A stretch of 33,702 nucleotides of DNA from Firmicutes bacterium CAG:582 (GTDB lineage: Bacteria > Bacillota_I > Bacilli_A > RF39 > UBA660): positions 15,103-48,804 of the forward strand of contig FR884159.1 in assembly GCA_000435515.1 (NCBI GenBank), read 5' to 3'. This document shows positions 22,795 through 31,287 of the stretch, piece after piece. The notes beneath the pieces are model-generated. The model saw nothing but the letters and a program-made list of their open reading frames with translations. It had not been told where the DNA came from and ran no database searches. Within the stretch, counting starts at the first letter, position 1. The number at the start of each line of letters is the position of its first letter. The position numbers were made by a program, and so were the translations under genes.

Positions 22795-23784
22795 ATGAAA
22801 AAAATAGGATTTAAAGATATAAAAATTATATCTCAATTATTAAAATCTAAGAATTATGATGAAATATACAAAAGATATGGAAAATTTATGTATAAATTGT
22901 TTGAAACTTCAAGAATCAGCCAAGAGGTAAAATATGAAGGTGGAAAAAAATTTGATGATTTAAAACAAATAATTGATGTACACCTTAAAGAAATTTTTTA
23001 TTTTTGTGTAATATACTTAACTTATTTATTTTTAGCTATGCCTAATGATGTTCAAAAAGATATTAAGGCTACCGCAAGAAATGAAAATATTGATAGAATA
23101 TCAGAATATGAAATATATGTTGATGATTACTTAGAAAGCATTGATTTTACAGGTTTATCAGATTTAGAAATTTTTATGAAATTAATGCAATATGAACACC
23201 AAGAAATGCTTTATGGTACTCCAGAACAAGAAATAACAGGATATTATAGAGTACAAATGCTTGATGGCAAAGGTGTATGTAGAAATATTGCTGATGATTT
23301 AGCATATAGATTAAATTTGATTAATCCAGAATATAATGCAAAGATGATTTGTGTTAATTCTTCATATGGCAACTGGGTTAAAAACGATGATAAAATGCAA
23401 ATTGCTCCTGACTATAATTTTAATAATGAAGAAATAGATAAGGACTATAAAGGACTTGAAGAGATAAAAAAAAGACTATTTCCTAATCATGCAGTAACTA
23501 TGATTAATATTCCCGGTGAAGATTATGCTTTAATTCTAGATTCAACTAATAGTGGAATAGGTGTTATATCTAATGGAAAAATAGATATGTTTAATAGCGA
23601 CAATGAAAATTACTATGTTACTGAGTTAGCCAATGCTTTACTAATGGGTTATGATATAAGATTTTCAACTGAGCTAAATGAACTAAAAAGTTATTTTACC
23701 AAACATTCTTTAGAAGAATTAAATGAACTATATGGACTAGATGCTCAAAATGAAGCAATAAAGAAACTTGATTTATTAAATTAA
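22795..23784 (+). CDS. Membrane protein with transglutaminase-like cysteine protease fold
   Basis: 329 aa. A soluble N-terminus is followed by one hydrophobic stretch (about 65-82). A transglutaminase-like core then shows the expected order of catalytic residues: C162 in GKGVCRNIADDLAYRLN, H232 in FPNHAVTMI and D249 in ALILDSTNSG. Such domains in bacteria act as cysteine proteases or crosslinking enzymes, but the substrate is unknown. The C-terminal 60 residues are helical. Promoter and terminator frame it as a single-gene unit. The start lies behind an A-rich leader with AGGA and GAG elements, not a strong site. Confidence 0.78.
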   Translation: MKKIGFKDIKIISQLLKSKNYDEIYKRYGKFMYKLFETSRISQEVKYEGGKKFDDLKQIIDVHLKEIFYFCVIYLTYLFLAMPNDVQKDIKATARNENIDRISEYEIYVDDYLESIDFTGLSDLEIFMKLMQYEHQEMLYGTPEQEITGYYRVQMLDGKGVCRNIADDLAYRLNLINPEYNAKMICVNSSYGNWVKNDDKMQIAPDYNFNNEEIDKDYKGLEEIKKRLFPNHAVTMINIPGEDYALILDSTNSGIGVISNGKIDMFNSDNENYYVTELANALLMGYDIRFSTELNELKSYFTKHSLEELNELYGLDAQNEAIKKLDLLN

Positions 23785-23838
23785 AAAAAGGCTGTTGGGA
23801 AATTAAATAATTAATTTTCTCAATAGCTCTTTTTTTTA
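23784..23838. terminator. Intrinsic terminator
   Basis: A long imperfect stem (GCTGTTGGGAAATTA against TAATTTTCTCAATAGC, with G-U pairs) followed by a T run and preceded by an A run; it can act for both converging genes. Confidence 0.75.
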
Positions 23839-23849
23839 AATTATTTAAA

Positions 23850-24101
23850 TTATTTTATTTTTTCAAACACTAAAGTTGCTTGAATTCTATCTCCTCCCAT
23901 AAGTCCTTTACTTCCACCATTGGATGTTGTAATAGTATGAAGTCTGTATCCCTTAGCTGCTTGTGCATTAATCACTGTTTCAAGTTCTGTTAAATTTCCT
24001 GAACCAGTGCCAAGAAATTTTTCCTTTAATGTAACTTGCATTACAACATAATCTAAATCATTTCCAGAAGCCCTTGAAAATGATGATGAATTTAAATTCA
24101 T
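23850..24101 (-). CDS. DUF4177 protein
   Basis: 83 aa. Matches DUF4177: a strand DYVVMQVTLKEKF, then GNLTELETVINAQAAKGYRLHTI with the family's AAKGY motif, and a final strand ATLVFEK. Small cytoplasmic protein of unknown function. It stands alone, with AAGGTT in front of the ATG. Confidence 0.8.
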   Translation of the reverse strand: MNLNSSSFSRASGNDLDYVVMQVTLKEKFLGTGSGNLTELETVINAQAAKGYRLHTITTSNGGSKGLMGGDRIQATLVFEKIK

Positions 24102-24257
24102 AGTTTAACCTTTTTTCTTTTTTTATTATAGTGCTTGAAGTTATATAAAGCAATATAAATTATCTAATCGTATTTATACTAATGTTTTACAATTAATTTT
24201 ACAAATATATTTAAATAATAATTTTAAATGTTATAATTACGATAAGGATGTGGTATA

Positions 24258-24989
24258 GTGAATTTATTTTTAAAATTTATTTTTATATTTTATATAGGAA
24301 GTACAGCTGGCTGGATTATAGAACTCTTCTTTAGAAGAATTGTTCATGGAAAGTGGGTCAATCCTGGCGCTTTGATTGGTCCTTATTTACCAATATATGG
24401 TTTTGGTTTATGTGCTTTGACAGGAATATATTTAATATTTGCTGATATGAACTTGCCTGCATGGATAGTTATTATTCTTATGGGAGCTACAATGACATTA
24501 ATTGAATTTATTGGTGGCTTATCATTTGTTAATAAGCCGGTAAAATTATGGGATTATAGCGATCTTTGGGGTAACTATAAAGGAATTATATGCCCACTTT
24601 TCTCGCTTATATGGACATTAGCTGGAGCATTTTATTACTTTTTCTTAGCAGATTTTATAATAAGCAAACTTGAATGGTTTAATCAAAATCTATCATTTTC
24701 GTTTATACTAGGTTTATTTACGGGAGTTATTATTATTGATTTCATATATTCTAATAAAACATTATCTAAAGTTAGAAAATATGCTAAAGACTCAGGTGTT
24801 GAACTTAGATATGAAGAACTTAAAAGTCATATTAAAGAAATGCAAAAGAAAAGACATGAAAAATATTCATTCTTATTTCCTTTTAAACAATCTATTGACT
24901 TAAATGAATACATCAAAAAGTATAAAAAAGATGAAAAGAAAAATAATAAACTTAAAAACAAAGCAAACAAAAAGAAGATTCAAAAGTAA
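24258..24989 (+). CDS. CmpB-like (ABC_trans_CmpB) membrane protein
   Basis: 243 aa. The family's start (FYIGSTAGWIIELFFRRIVHGKWVNPGALIGPYLPIYGFG) and LIEFIGGLSFVNKPVKLWDYSDLWGNYKGIICPLFSLIWTLAG are unmistakable. Five or so membrane helices cover residues 1-165; the rest is a Lys-rich cytoplasmic tail. The family is labelled a putative ABC transporter permease, but no ATPase partner lies nearby and its role is unproven. Starts at GTG 24258 behind AAGGATGTGG; TATAAT at 24232-24237. Confidence 0.85.
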   Translation: MNLFLKFIFIFYIGSTAGWIIELFFRRIVHGKWVNPGALIGPYLPIYGFGLCALTGIYLIFADMNLPAWIVIILMGATMTLIEFIGGLSFVNKPVKLWDYSDLWGNYKGIICPLFSLIWTLAGAFYYFFLADFIISKLEWFNQNLSFSFILGLFTGVIIIDFIYSNKTLSKVRKYAKDSGVELRYEELKSHIKEMQKKRHEKYSFLFPFKQSIDLNEYIKKYKKDEKKNNKLKNKANKKKIQK

Positions 24990-25003
24990 ATCTTCTTTTT
25001 TTA
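24972..25003. terminator. Bidirectional intrinsic terminator
   Basis: AAGAAGATT (24972-24980) and AATCTTCTT (24989-24997), followed by T's. The stop of the CmpB-like gene lies in the loop region, so the terminator begins inside its last codons. Confidence 0.85.
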
Positions 25004-25489
25004 TTCAAATTTTACTGTTTTTGCCCAACGCTTAAACAATGGTTGATATTTTTCTTTATTAGAATTTTCACTTGCAAAATTTATTAACCAAAATGCATCA
25101 TCTGATTTATAAACACAAGCTAAATAATAAAAATCTTTTCCGGATACAGTTTTTTCATATTCAAAATATGTTAATCCATCTTCTTCTTTGATTTCATATT
25201 CAGCATTGTTGTTTGCTACAACTGCTTTGGCATATTCTTTTATTGAAGTGTTTTTTCCTAAGTCAATTGCTTCTAAAGCAGAAAAGTCTTCTTTTAATGC
25301 CGAAAATATTGCTTCGGTGCTTTCTAAGTAAACTGTTTGAGAGACTATTGACTTTTCTTGAAAAGTATCATTCATAGTAACTTTTAATCCATGACTTGTA
25401 TAAGTCTTTTCTTTTGTACCAAAAGTACATCCTCCTAAAGTAAAACACATAATTAAAGCAAGCAAACTCACAAAAATCTTTCTTTTCAT
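25001..25489 (-). CDS. Lipoprotein, function unknown
   Basis: 162 aa. A lipoprotein signal peptide with lipobox LGGC (MKRKIFVSLLALIMCFTLGGC) is followed by an exported domain of about 140 residues of mixed strands (YTSHGLKVTMNDTFQEK, LTYFEYEKTVSGKDFYYLA, WLINFASENSNKEKYQPLFK). The pattern resembles small stress-type lipoproteins of Bacillota but I cannot name the family. The ATG at 25489 follows AAAGGAG. The upstream 250-aa gene ends 25 bases before it. Confidence 0.78.
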   Translation of the reverse strand: MKRKIFVSLLALIMCFTLGGCTFGTKEKTYTSHGLKVTMNDTFQEKSIVSQTVYLESTEAIFSALKEDFSALEAIDLGKNTSIKEYAKAVVANNNAEYEIKEEDGLTYFEYEKTVSGKDFYYLACVYKSDDAFWLINFASENSNKEKYQPLFKRWAKTVKFE

Positions 25490-25514
25490 TACGTTCTCCT
25501 TTCTAAACATAATA

Positions 25515-26267
25515 TTACAAACTATAATTGAATATGTCCAGTGTTTCCTTTAATAATCTTTTCTCTTTGTCTTCTTTTGTTGAAAAGTATTTTCGCATAT
25601 TAGCATGGTAGTAATTCATAAACATCTCATAATCTAGTATGGACTTTCGTGGTATATTTGACTCCTCTAAGTACTTTATAAACTGTGATTTAAATTCACA
25701 ATAAGAAGAATTACTAAAAGATTCTTTTAATAAATTTTTTATAAGATTGTTTAAAATGTTCTTTAATTCATATCTTTCTTTTGATGTATCCATTTGATAT
25801 TTTTCAAGTTGAATAAATATAGATGTTTGTTCGTAATAACCTATTTTTTCTGGATAAATACTCATAATAGTTTCTAACTCTATATTTTGATATAAAAGAA
25901 CATAATTCTTTGGGAAATTAGATTTACTAAACATCAATAAAAAGTTATACAAGTGAATTATATACTCCATATTTACAATTTCTTTTATAGAATTCTCTAT
26001 AGATTCCATATAAATTTTTACAAATTGGTATTCTTTTGGTTTGACTTCTTTTAGACTATTTAAAAATTCTTCAGTTAATTCAAAAATATTATAGTACTTT
26101 GAATAGGTTAAAAAGGCATAGATGTTTTTTGATTCATAGATAATAGACATAAATTCATCATATTCGGTTTCTTCAAGTGAAACTTGAACATCAACAAAAC
26201 TTCTATTATTTTTAATCCATTCACTAAATAATTTATTAGTTAATATAGCAAAACTTAACCTATTCAT
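25515..26267 (-). CDS. Uncharacterised helical protein
   Basis: 250 aa, soluble, almost entirely helical and rich in aromatic residues, E, K and N (YEYDEF-like turns, LKNILNNLIKNLLKESF, YEMFMNYYHANMRKYFSTKED). No signal peptide or membrane segment. A GGTGA site precedes the ATG. Upstream partner of the lipoprotein gene in the same direction. Family not recognised. Confidence 0.6.
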   Translation of the reverse strand: MNRLSFAILTNKLFSEWIKNNRSFVDVQVSLEETEYDEFMSIIYESKNIYAFLTYSKYYNIFELTEEFLNSLKEVKPKEYQFVKIYMESIENSIKEIVNMEYIIHLYNFLLMFSKSNFPKNYVLLYQNIELETIMSIYPEKIGYYEQTSIFIQLEKYQMDTSKERYELKNILNNLIKNLLKESFSNSSYCEFKSQFIKYLEESNIPRKSILDYEMFMNYYHANMRKYFSTKEDKEKRLLKETLDIFNYSL

Positions 26268-26379
26268 ATGTTCACCAACTTGTAGTTATTTATTATAATA
26301 AAATTAAATTATATTGTAAATATGATTTGTTGCTATTTTCTGGTATTTATGATAACTTATTAACATAGGAAGTGAGAAA

Positions 26380-27015
26380 ATGAAAAAGTTTTTTACATTT
26401 GTATTAATAGTAGGTATTCTTGTAGGAGGATACGTTGGAGTTAAAAAATTTATCAATTATCAATCTGAACAAAAAAGAATAGAAGAGATAAAAAAGGGAT
26501 GGTATGTTGAAGTTACAACTAAAGAACTTAATGTTAGAAAAGATCATGATAAATATAGTGCTTCTTTAGGTAAGGTAAGTAAAGGTGATATATTCGCGGT
26601 TCAAGAGGTTTATACTGGTGGAGTTATGACTTGGTATAAGATTGAGTATCATGGTAAATATGCTGGAGATACTGGCTGGATTGCAAACGATTCAAAACAC
26701 ACTTATTTAAAAGATGTTAATAGTCCAAAGGACGTCTATAAGCCAACATTAAAGTTTAATGATGCAATTTATTATGTAAATAGCATAGATGATATCAATT
26801 ATGATAACTTGGAAGTTTGGGATGATAAACCAGATTATAAAGTATCACATGTAGTATATCATGAAGTAGATGAATATCAAGGAATAGACCAATATTGGAT
26901 TCGCTACACAGTTACTGATGGTGCCGGTAACGAAACAAGCAAGACACAAAAAATCGTGTTCACAGTTAAGCCATCAGAAAACAAAGTTGTAGATTTTTCT
27001 AAATATCCAAGATAA
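26380..27015 (+). CDS. Membrane-anchored SH3b/Ig-like surface protein
   Basis: 211 aa. One N-terminal helix (residues 4-23) anchors an exported part. It holds a bacterial SH3 domain (about 40-105: GWYVEVTTKELNVRKDH, GKVSKGDIFAVQE, WYKIEY, GWIAND) and an Ig-like module of the DUF5011 kind ending in YTVTDGAGNETSKTQKI. SH3b domains bind peptidoglycan or guide wall enzymes. AGGAAGTGAG precedes the ATG. It lies directly upstream of cwlJ, but a hairpin between them probably ends its transcript. Confidence 0.83.
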   Translation: MKKFFTFVLIVGILVGGYVGVKKFINYQSEQKRIEEIKKGWYVEVTTKELNVRKDHDKYSASLGKVSKGDIFAVQEVYTGGVMTWYKIEYHGKYAGDTGWIANDSKHTYLKDVNSPKDVYKPTLKFNDAIYYVNSIDDINYDNLEVWDDKPDYKVSHVVYHEVDEYQGIDQYWIRYTVTDGAGNETSKTQKIVFTVKPSENKVVDFSKYPR

Positions 27016-27022
27016 AAACAAA

Positions 27023-27056
27023 CACCTGTAGCATATAATGTTATAGGTGATTTTTT
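27023..27056 (+). terminator. Terminator hairpin overlapping the cwlJ ribosome binding site
   Basis: CACCTGTAGCAT (27023-27034), ATA loop, ATGTTATAGGTG (27038-27049) pairs over 12 bases with two G-U pairs and is followed by six T's (27051-27056), then the cwlJ ATG. The right arm contains the AGGTGA ribosome binding site of cwlJ. A sigma-E-like -10 octamer CATATAAT (27032-27039) lies at the hairpin tip. Confidence 0.7.
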
Positions 27057-27479
27057 ATGTTAGTAAATTATACAACTAAAGAACTTGATTTGATGGCTAG
27101 ACTTATGCGAGCAGAAGCTTTAAGTGATGGAGCCCTTGCTATGCTTATGGTTGGAAATGTAATCGTTAATCGGGTTATTGTTACATGCGATCTTTTTAAA
27201 AATATTAGAACAATTGAAGGAATAGTTTATCAATCTCCTGGAGGTTTTGTTGGATCAACTAGTTCACTTTTTCAATCTTCTTCAACAACTAAAGAAAAAA
27301 ATTTAGCTAAGAGATGTTTAAGAGGAGAATATTTTTACCCAGCAACTAATGCGCTTTGGTTTTATGCACCAGGAAAAAATAGTTGTAAAAAAGTTTGGTA
27401 TGGTCAAGAACTTTCTGGTAGATATAAATCTCATTGTTTTTATGAACCTGAGTCTGGAATGTGTAAAGAAATAAAATAA
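27057..27479 (+). CDS. cwlJ: Spore cortex-lytic enzyme CwlJ
   Basis: 140 aa, the length of Bacillus CwlJ (about 142). It has the SleB/CwlJ hydrolase fold without signal peptide or peptidoglycan-binding domain, as CwlJ does. Conserved blocks: DLMARLMRAEA with catalytic E20, MLMVGNVIVNRV, IRTIEGIVYQ, the ALWFYAPG block, and the very typical RYKSHCFYEPES. CwlJ is made in the mother cell, sits in the coat and degrades cortex peptidoglycan during germination. The start is the ATG six bases after AGGTGA. Four cysteines are conserved in position with CwlJ. The partner GerQ is not seen in the window. Confidence 0.9.
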   Translation: MLVNYTTKELDLMARLMRAEALSDGALAMLMVGNVIVNRVIVTCDLFKNIRTIEGIVYQSPGGFVGSTSSLFQSSSTTKEKNLAKRCLRGEYFYPATNALWFYAPGKNSCKKVWYGQELSGRYKSHCFYEPESGMCKEIK

Positions 27480-27500
27480 AAACGGAAAGTTAATCTTTCC
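27478..27500 (-). terminator. Terminator of the phosphoketolase gene
   Basis: Minus-strand GGAAAG-ATTAA-CTTTCC (27484-27500) then a T-rich run. The stem starts inside the last codons of the gene. Confidence 0.75.
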
Positions 27501-29781
27501 ATTTCCAATTCAAGACTTCATCTAGATCTTGTCCAGTCTCACGAATATAATCATAATGTTTCATCAACTCGTCTTGACAATATCTTTTTACATCTTCATT
27601 TTTATTTAATAAATTTAGTACTTCTATTACTAAGTGAAATCTATCTATTTTATTTAAAACACGCATATCAAACGGAGTAGTAATTGCACCCTCTTCTTCA
27701 TAGCCATGAATTATAAACTTTTGTTTTCTATTATAAGTAAGTTCTCTTATAACATTTGGATATCCATGGAAATTGAAAATTACTGGTATTCCAATTGGGA
27801 ACAACTTATTAAACTCTTCTTCTGGAAGTTCATCTAAGGTTTCTAAGAATACTACGTTAACTACTCTAACCTTAATATCAGTTTTTTCTTTTAAAATACT
27901 AGTTGCAGCTAATACTTCAAGAGTTGGTGTTTCTCCTGCACAAGCTAGGATTATATCAGGATTTTCATCGCTAGCAAAATCCCATATTCCAATTCCTTTT
28001 TCACAATGTTTTATTGTTTCTTCATAATTTAACCATTGAGGACGATCGTGCTTAGAAGCAATAATCGTATTAATCATATTTTTACTTTTTAAGCACTTAT
28101 CAACTGTATAGATAAGTGAATTTGTATCATATGGAAGATATATGTCTATTATATCTCTTTTTTTGTTTAAAATATGATTTATAAATCCTGGCTCTTGATG
28201 AGTATAACCATTATGATCTTGTTGCCATATGTGACTTGTCTCAATTATGTTTAGAGATGATATAGGAGCTCTCCAAGGTAGTTCTTTAGTCATTTTAAGC
28301 CATTTTGCATGAATACCTATCATTGAATCAACTACTCTAATAAAAGATTCGTATGAATGAATTAAACCATGTCTACCTGTAAGTAAATATCCTTCTAAAG
28401 CACCTTCTGCAAAATGTTCTGATAAATATGAATCTAATACTCTACCATATGGGCTAACGTGTTCATCTTTTTCTCCGATTGGCATTAACCATTGTCTATC
28501 TGTTGCTTCAAATACTTGATTCAAACGATTGCTCATAGCTTCATCTGGACCAAATATTCTAAAGTTATGATTTTGTTCATTAAGCTTAATTACATCTCTT
28601 AAATAAGCACCTAAGTTATACATATCGCGGCTTACAATATCGCCATGATGAGCATCAAGCATATAGTTCTTTATATCCGGAGTTTTTAATTCTTTCAATA
28701 ATAAGCCACCATTACATATTGGGTTTGCACTCATTCTTCTATTTCCTTTTGGTAAAAATGATAATATTTCTTTCTTGATTGATCCATCTTCATTAAAGAT
28801 ATTTTCTGGATGATAACTTTTTAACCATTCTTCAAGTTCTTGCAATTTACTTTCATCAGTTATTTCAATTGGAACTTGATGGGCCTTAAAACTTCCTTCT
28901 GTTTCTTTTGGACCCGTCCAACCTTTTTTTGTTCTTAGAATTATCATTGGCCACTTAGGATAAGTTATGTTTTCCTTATCTTTATATTCTTCTTTTATTT
29001 TCTTTATTTTCGTGATGATTTCATCCATCGTTGTAGCCATTTTTTCTTGCATTTCGTCTATTGTATTATTTTTATCCTCCACAAAATAAACGTCCCATCC
29101 ATATCCTTTAAATAAAGATGTAATCTCTTCTGTACTCATTCTTGATAAAACTGTTGGATTTGATATTTTATAACCATTTAAATGCACGATTGGTAGAACA
29201 ACACCATCTGTATTTGGATTAATAAATTTGTTTATATTCCATGATGTTGCAAGTGGTCCAGTCTCGGCTTCTCCATCTCCAACAATTGAAACAGCAATTA
29301 AATCAGGATTATCCAAAACTGCTCCAAAAGCATGGATAAGCGAATATCCAAGTTCGCCACCTTCATGAATACTTCCTGGAGTTTCTGGAGCAACGTGACT
29401 AGATACTCCTCCTGGAAATGAAAATTGTTTAAATAATTTTTGTAAACCAGCTTCATCTTTAGTTATTTTAGGATATATTTCAGTGTATGTTCCATCTAAG
29501 TAAGCATTAGTAACGGCTACTTGACCTCCATGACCAGGACCTACAAAATATATCATATTTAAATCATATTTTGTTATTACACGATTTAAATGTGTAAAAA
29601 TAAAATTGCTTCCTGGAATTGTTCCAAAATGACCAACAACTCTAGGTTTAATATCATCCATAGTTAATTTAGTTTTTAAAAGTGGATTTTTTAACAAATA
29701 TAGTTGCCCTACAGCTAAGTAATTTGTAGCATTAAAATAATTGTTTAATATATTTAATTCATGATCAGTTAATGTCTTCAT
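27490..29781 (-). CDS. xfp: Xylulose-5-phosphate/fructose-6-phosphate phosphoketolase
   Basis: 763 aa, slightly shorter than typical (about 790). Thiamine diphosphate-dependent enzyme that splits xylulose 5-phosphate (and often fructose 6-phosphate) with phosphate to acetyl phosphate plus a triose or tetrose phosphate. Seen: GPGHGGQV (81-88), the GGVSSHVAPETPGSIHEGGE block (124-143), the cofactor motif GDGEAETGPLATSW (168-181), VLPIVHLNGYKISNPTVLSR, and GYTHQEPGF and IIASKHDRPQW in the C-terminal half. It gives ATP through acetate kinase, which is not in the window. AGGGGATA precedes the ATG; TATAAT (29814-29819, minus strand) marks a likely promoter with a poor -35. Confidence 0.96.
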   Translation of the reverse strand: MKTLTDHELNILNNYFNATNYLAVGQLYLLKNPLLKTKLTMDDIKPRVVGHFGTIPGSNFIFTHLNRVITKYDLNMIYFVGPGHGGQVAVTNAYLDGTYTEIYPKITKDEAGLQKLFKQFSFPGGVSSHVAPETPGSIHEGGELGYSLIHAFGAVLDNPDLIAVSIVGDGEAETGPLATSWNINKFINPNTDGVVLPIVHLNGYKISNPTVLSRMSTEEITSLFKGYGWDVYFVEDKNNTIDEMQEKMATTMDEIITKIKKIKEEYKDKENITYPKWPMIILRTKKGWTGPKETEGSFKAHQVPIEITDESKLQELEEWLKSYHPENIFNEDGSIKKEILSFLPKGNRRMSANPICNGGLLLKELKTPDIKNYMLDAHHGDIVSRDMYNLGAYLRDVIKLNEQNHNFRIFGPDEAMSNRLNQVFEATDRQWLMPIGEKDEHVSPYGRVLDSYLSEHFAEGALEGYLLTGRHGLIHSYESFIRVVDSMIGIHAKWLKMTKELPWRAPISSLNIIETSHIWQQDHNGYTHQEPGFINHILNKKRDIIDIYLPYDTNSLIYTVDKCLKSKNMINTIIASKHDRPQWLNYEETIKHCEKGIGIWDFASDENPDIILACAGETPTLEVLAATSILKEKTDIKVRVVNVVFLETLDELPEEEFNKLFPIGIPVIFNFHGYPNVIRELTYNRKQKFIIHGYEEEGAITTPFDMRVLNKIDRFHLVIEVLNLLNKNEDVKRYCQDELMKHYDYIRETGQDLDEVLNWKWKD

Positions 29782-29823
29782 TTTTATCCCCTATCTTATT
29801 CTATTATGTATAAATTATAGCAT

Positions 29824-29852
29824 AAAAAAATAAGATATAACATCTTATTTAG
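29824..29852 (-). terminator. Terminator of the tsaB-rimI-tsaD operon
   Basis: Minus-strand AAATAAGAT-GTTAT-ATCTTATTT followed by T's; the first arm contains the tsaD stop codon. Confidence 0.82.
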
Positions 29853-30855
29853 TAAAAAAGTATTCTTGGCTTTTAGCTTTTAATGTTAAATCAGCAAAGT
29901 CTTTTTTTATGTATTGATAATATGCTGCTGCTGCAATCATTGTGGCATTGTCAGTGCAATATTTCATAGGGGGAATAGTTAGTTCTACACCTTTTTCAGT
30001 AGTTAATTTCTCAATTTCTTGTCTTAAATATTTATTTGCACTTACTCCACCAGCAACAATCACTCTTTTTAAATCATATTTTTCTAATGCTAAACGTGTT
30101 TTTCTAACAATTTGATCAACTGCTATTGTTTGAAATGAGCAAGCTAAATCGTATTTTCTAACTTCATTACCACGCATTTTTTCATTATGATTTAAATTTA
30201 TTACAGCGCTTTTCAAACCACTAAAGGAAAAATCTAAAGAATCATTATCCATTGGAATTGGTAAATTATAAGAATTAGTTCCCTTTTCAGCATATTTTTC
30301 AACATTTGGTCCACCAGGATATGGAAGATCTAAAACACGAGCAACTTTATCAAAACACTCACCTATAGCATCATCTAAAGTAGTACCAATTACTTCAAAC
30401 TCATAGTCATCATTCATAATAACTAGTTCAGTGTGTCCTCCACTTACAACGATTCCTAAAAGAGGAAAAGTTAATCTTTTAACTAAGTTATTTGCATAAA
30501 TATGTCCAGCAATATGATGAGTCGCGATTAATGGCTTATTATAAACAAGTGACAGTACTTTAGCGGCTTCAACTCCTACTAGTAGGCTTCCTAATAATCC
30601 AGGAGCATAAGTTACAGCTATTGCATCAACATCATCTACAGTTAAGTTCGTCTTAGAAAGTAAATCTTCTAAAACTAAAGTTATAGCTTCAGTGTGCATT
30701 CTAGAAGCAATTTCCGGCACTACTCCGCCATATAAAGCATGTGTATCCATTTGAGTAAATACTGTAGTAGCGATTTCCTCTACACCATTTTTTACAATAG
30801 ACATACTCGTTTCATCACAACTTGATTCTATTCCTAATATATAAACATCTTTCAT
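29845..30855 (-). CDS. tsaD: tRNA N6-adenosine threonylcarbamoyltransferase TsaD
   Basis: 336 aa, full length. ASKHA-fold enzyme that transfers threonylcarbamoyl from TC-AMP to A37 of tRNAs reading ANN codons (t6A). Seen: GIESSCDETS (8-17), GGVVPEIASR, the metal ligands H114 and H118 in ATHHIAGH, GGHTELV, DFSFSGLKSAV, and VAGGVSANKYLR. It works in a complex with TsaB and TsaE, both encoded upstream. One base separates it from rimI. Confidence 0.97.
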   Translation of the reverse strand: MKDVYILGIESSCDETSMSIVKNGVEEIATTVFTQMDTHALYGGVVPEIASRMHTEAITLVLEDLLSKTNLTVDDVDAIAVTYAPGLLGSLLVGVEAAKVLSLVYNKPLIATHHIAGHIYANNLVKRLTFPLLGIVVSGGHTELVIMNDDYEFEVIGTTLDDAIGECFDKVARVLDLPYPGGPNVEKYAEKGTNSYNLPIPMDNDSLDFSFSGLKSAVINLNHNEKMRGNEVRKYDLACSFQTIAVDQIVRKTRLALEKYDLKRVIVAGGVSANKYLRQEIEKLTTEKGVELTIPPMKYCTDNATMIAAAAYYQYIKKDFADLTLKAKSQEYFFTK

Positions 30856-31287
30856 CTATATACTTCCTTTACTATTTTTATATTGCATGACATATGCATC
30901 ATCATTTTCATAATATTTTTTTCTTATATTGATAACTTCAAAGTTATTTTTTTTATACATTTTAATCGCGGCATCATTTTTACTTCTAACCTCTAAAGTA
31001 ATTGTTTCATAATTATAGTTTTCTTTTACATAATCTATCAATTTTGTTGCAATTCCATGACGTTTAAAGTTTTCATCAATCGCGATTGTATATATATCAA
31101 TATTTCCTACATTATTTGCAAATTCAATAAATCCAACTACTTTATCGTTTTCTTCATATACTAGTAAATTTAACCAATCATATAGTTCGATTTTATCTAT
31201 ATCATATTCATTCACAAAATTAGGTTTTATTTGGTTTCCAATATAATCAATTGTTTTTAAGTCACTTAATTTATAAGTTCTTATCAT
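30856..31287 (-). CDS. rimI: GNAT acetyltransferase, RimI type
   Basis: 143 aa GNAT fold. The acetyl-CoA-binding block IYTIAIDENFKRHGIATKLID (motif A, with the R/Q-x-x-G-x-A pattern) and TLEVRSKNDAAIKMYKKNNFE (motif B) are clear. RimI-type enzymes acetylate N-termini of proteins such as S18, and the gene lies between tsaB and tsaD in many Bacillota, as here. Its start overlaps the tsaB stop by four bases. Confidence 0.9.
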   Translation of the reverse strand: MIRTYKLSDLKTIDYIGNQIKPNFVNEYDIDKIELYDWLNLLVYEENDKVVGFIEFANNVGNIDIYTIAIDENFKRHGIATKLIDYVKENYNYETITLEVRSKNDAAIKMYKKNNFEVINIRKKYYENDDAYVMQYKNSKGSI

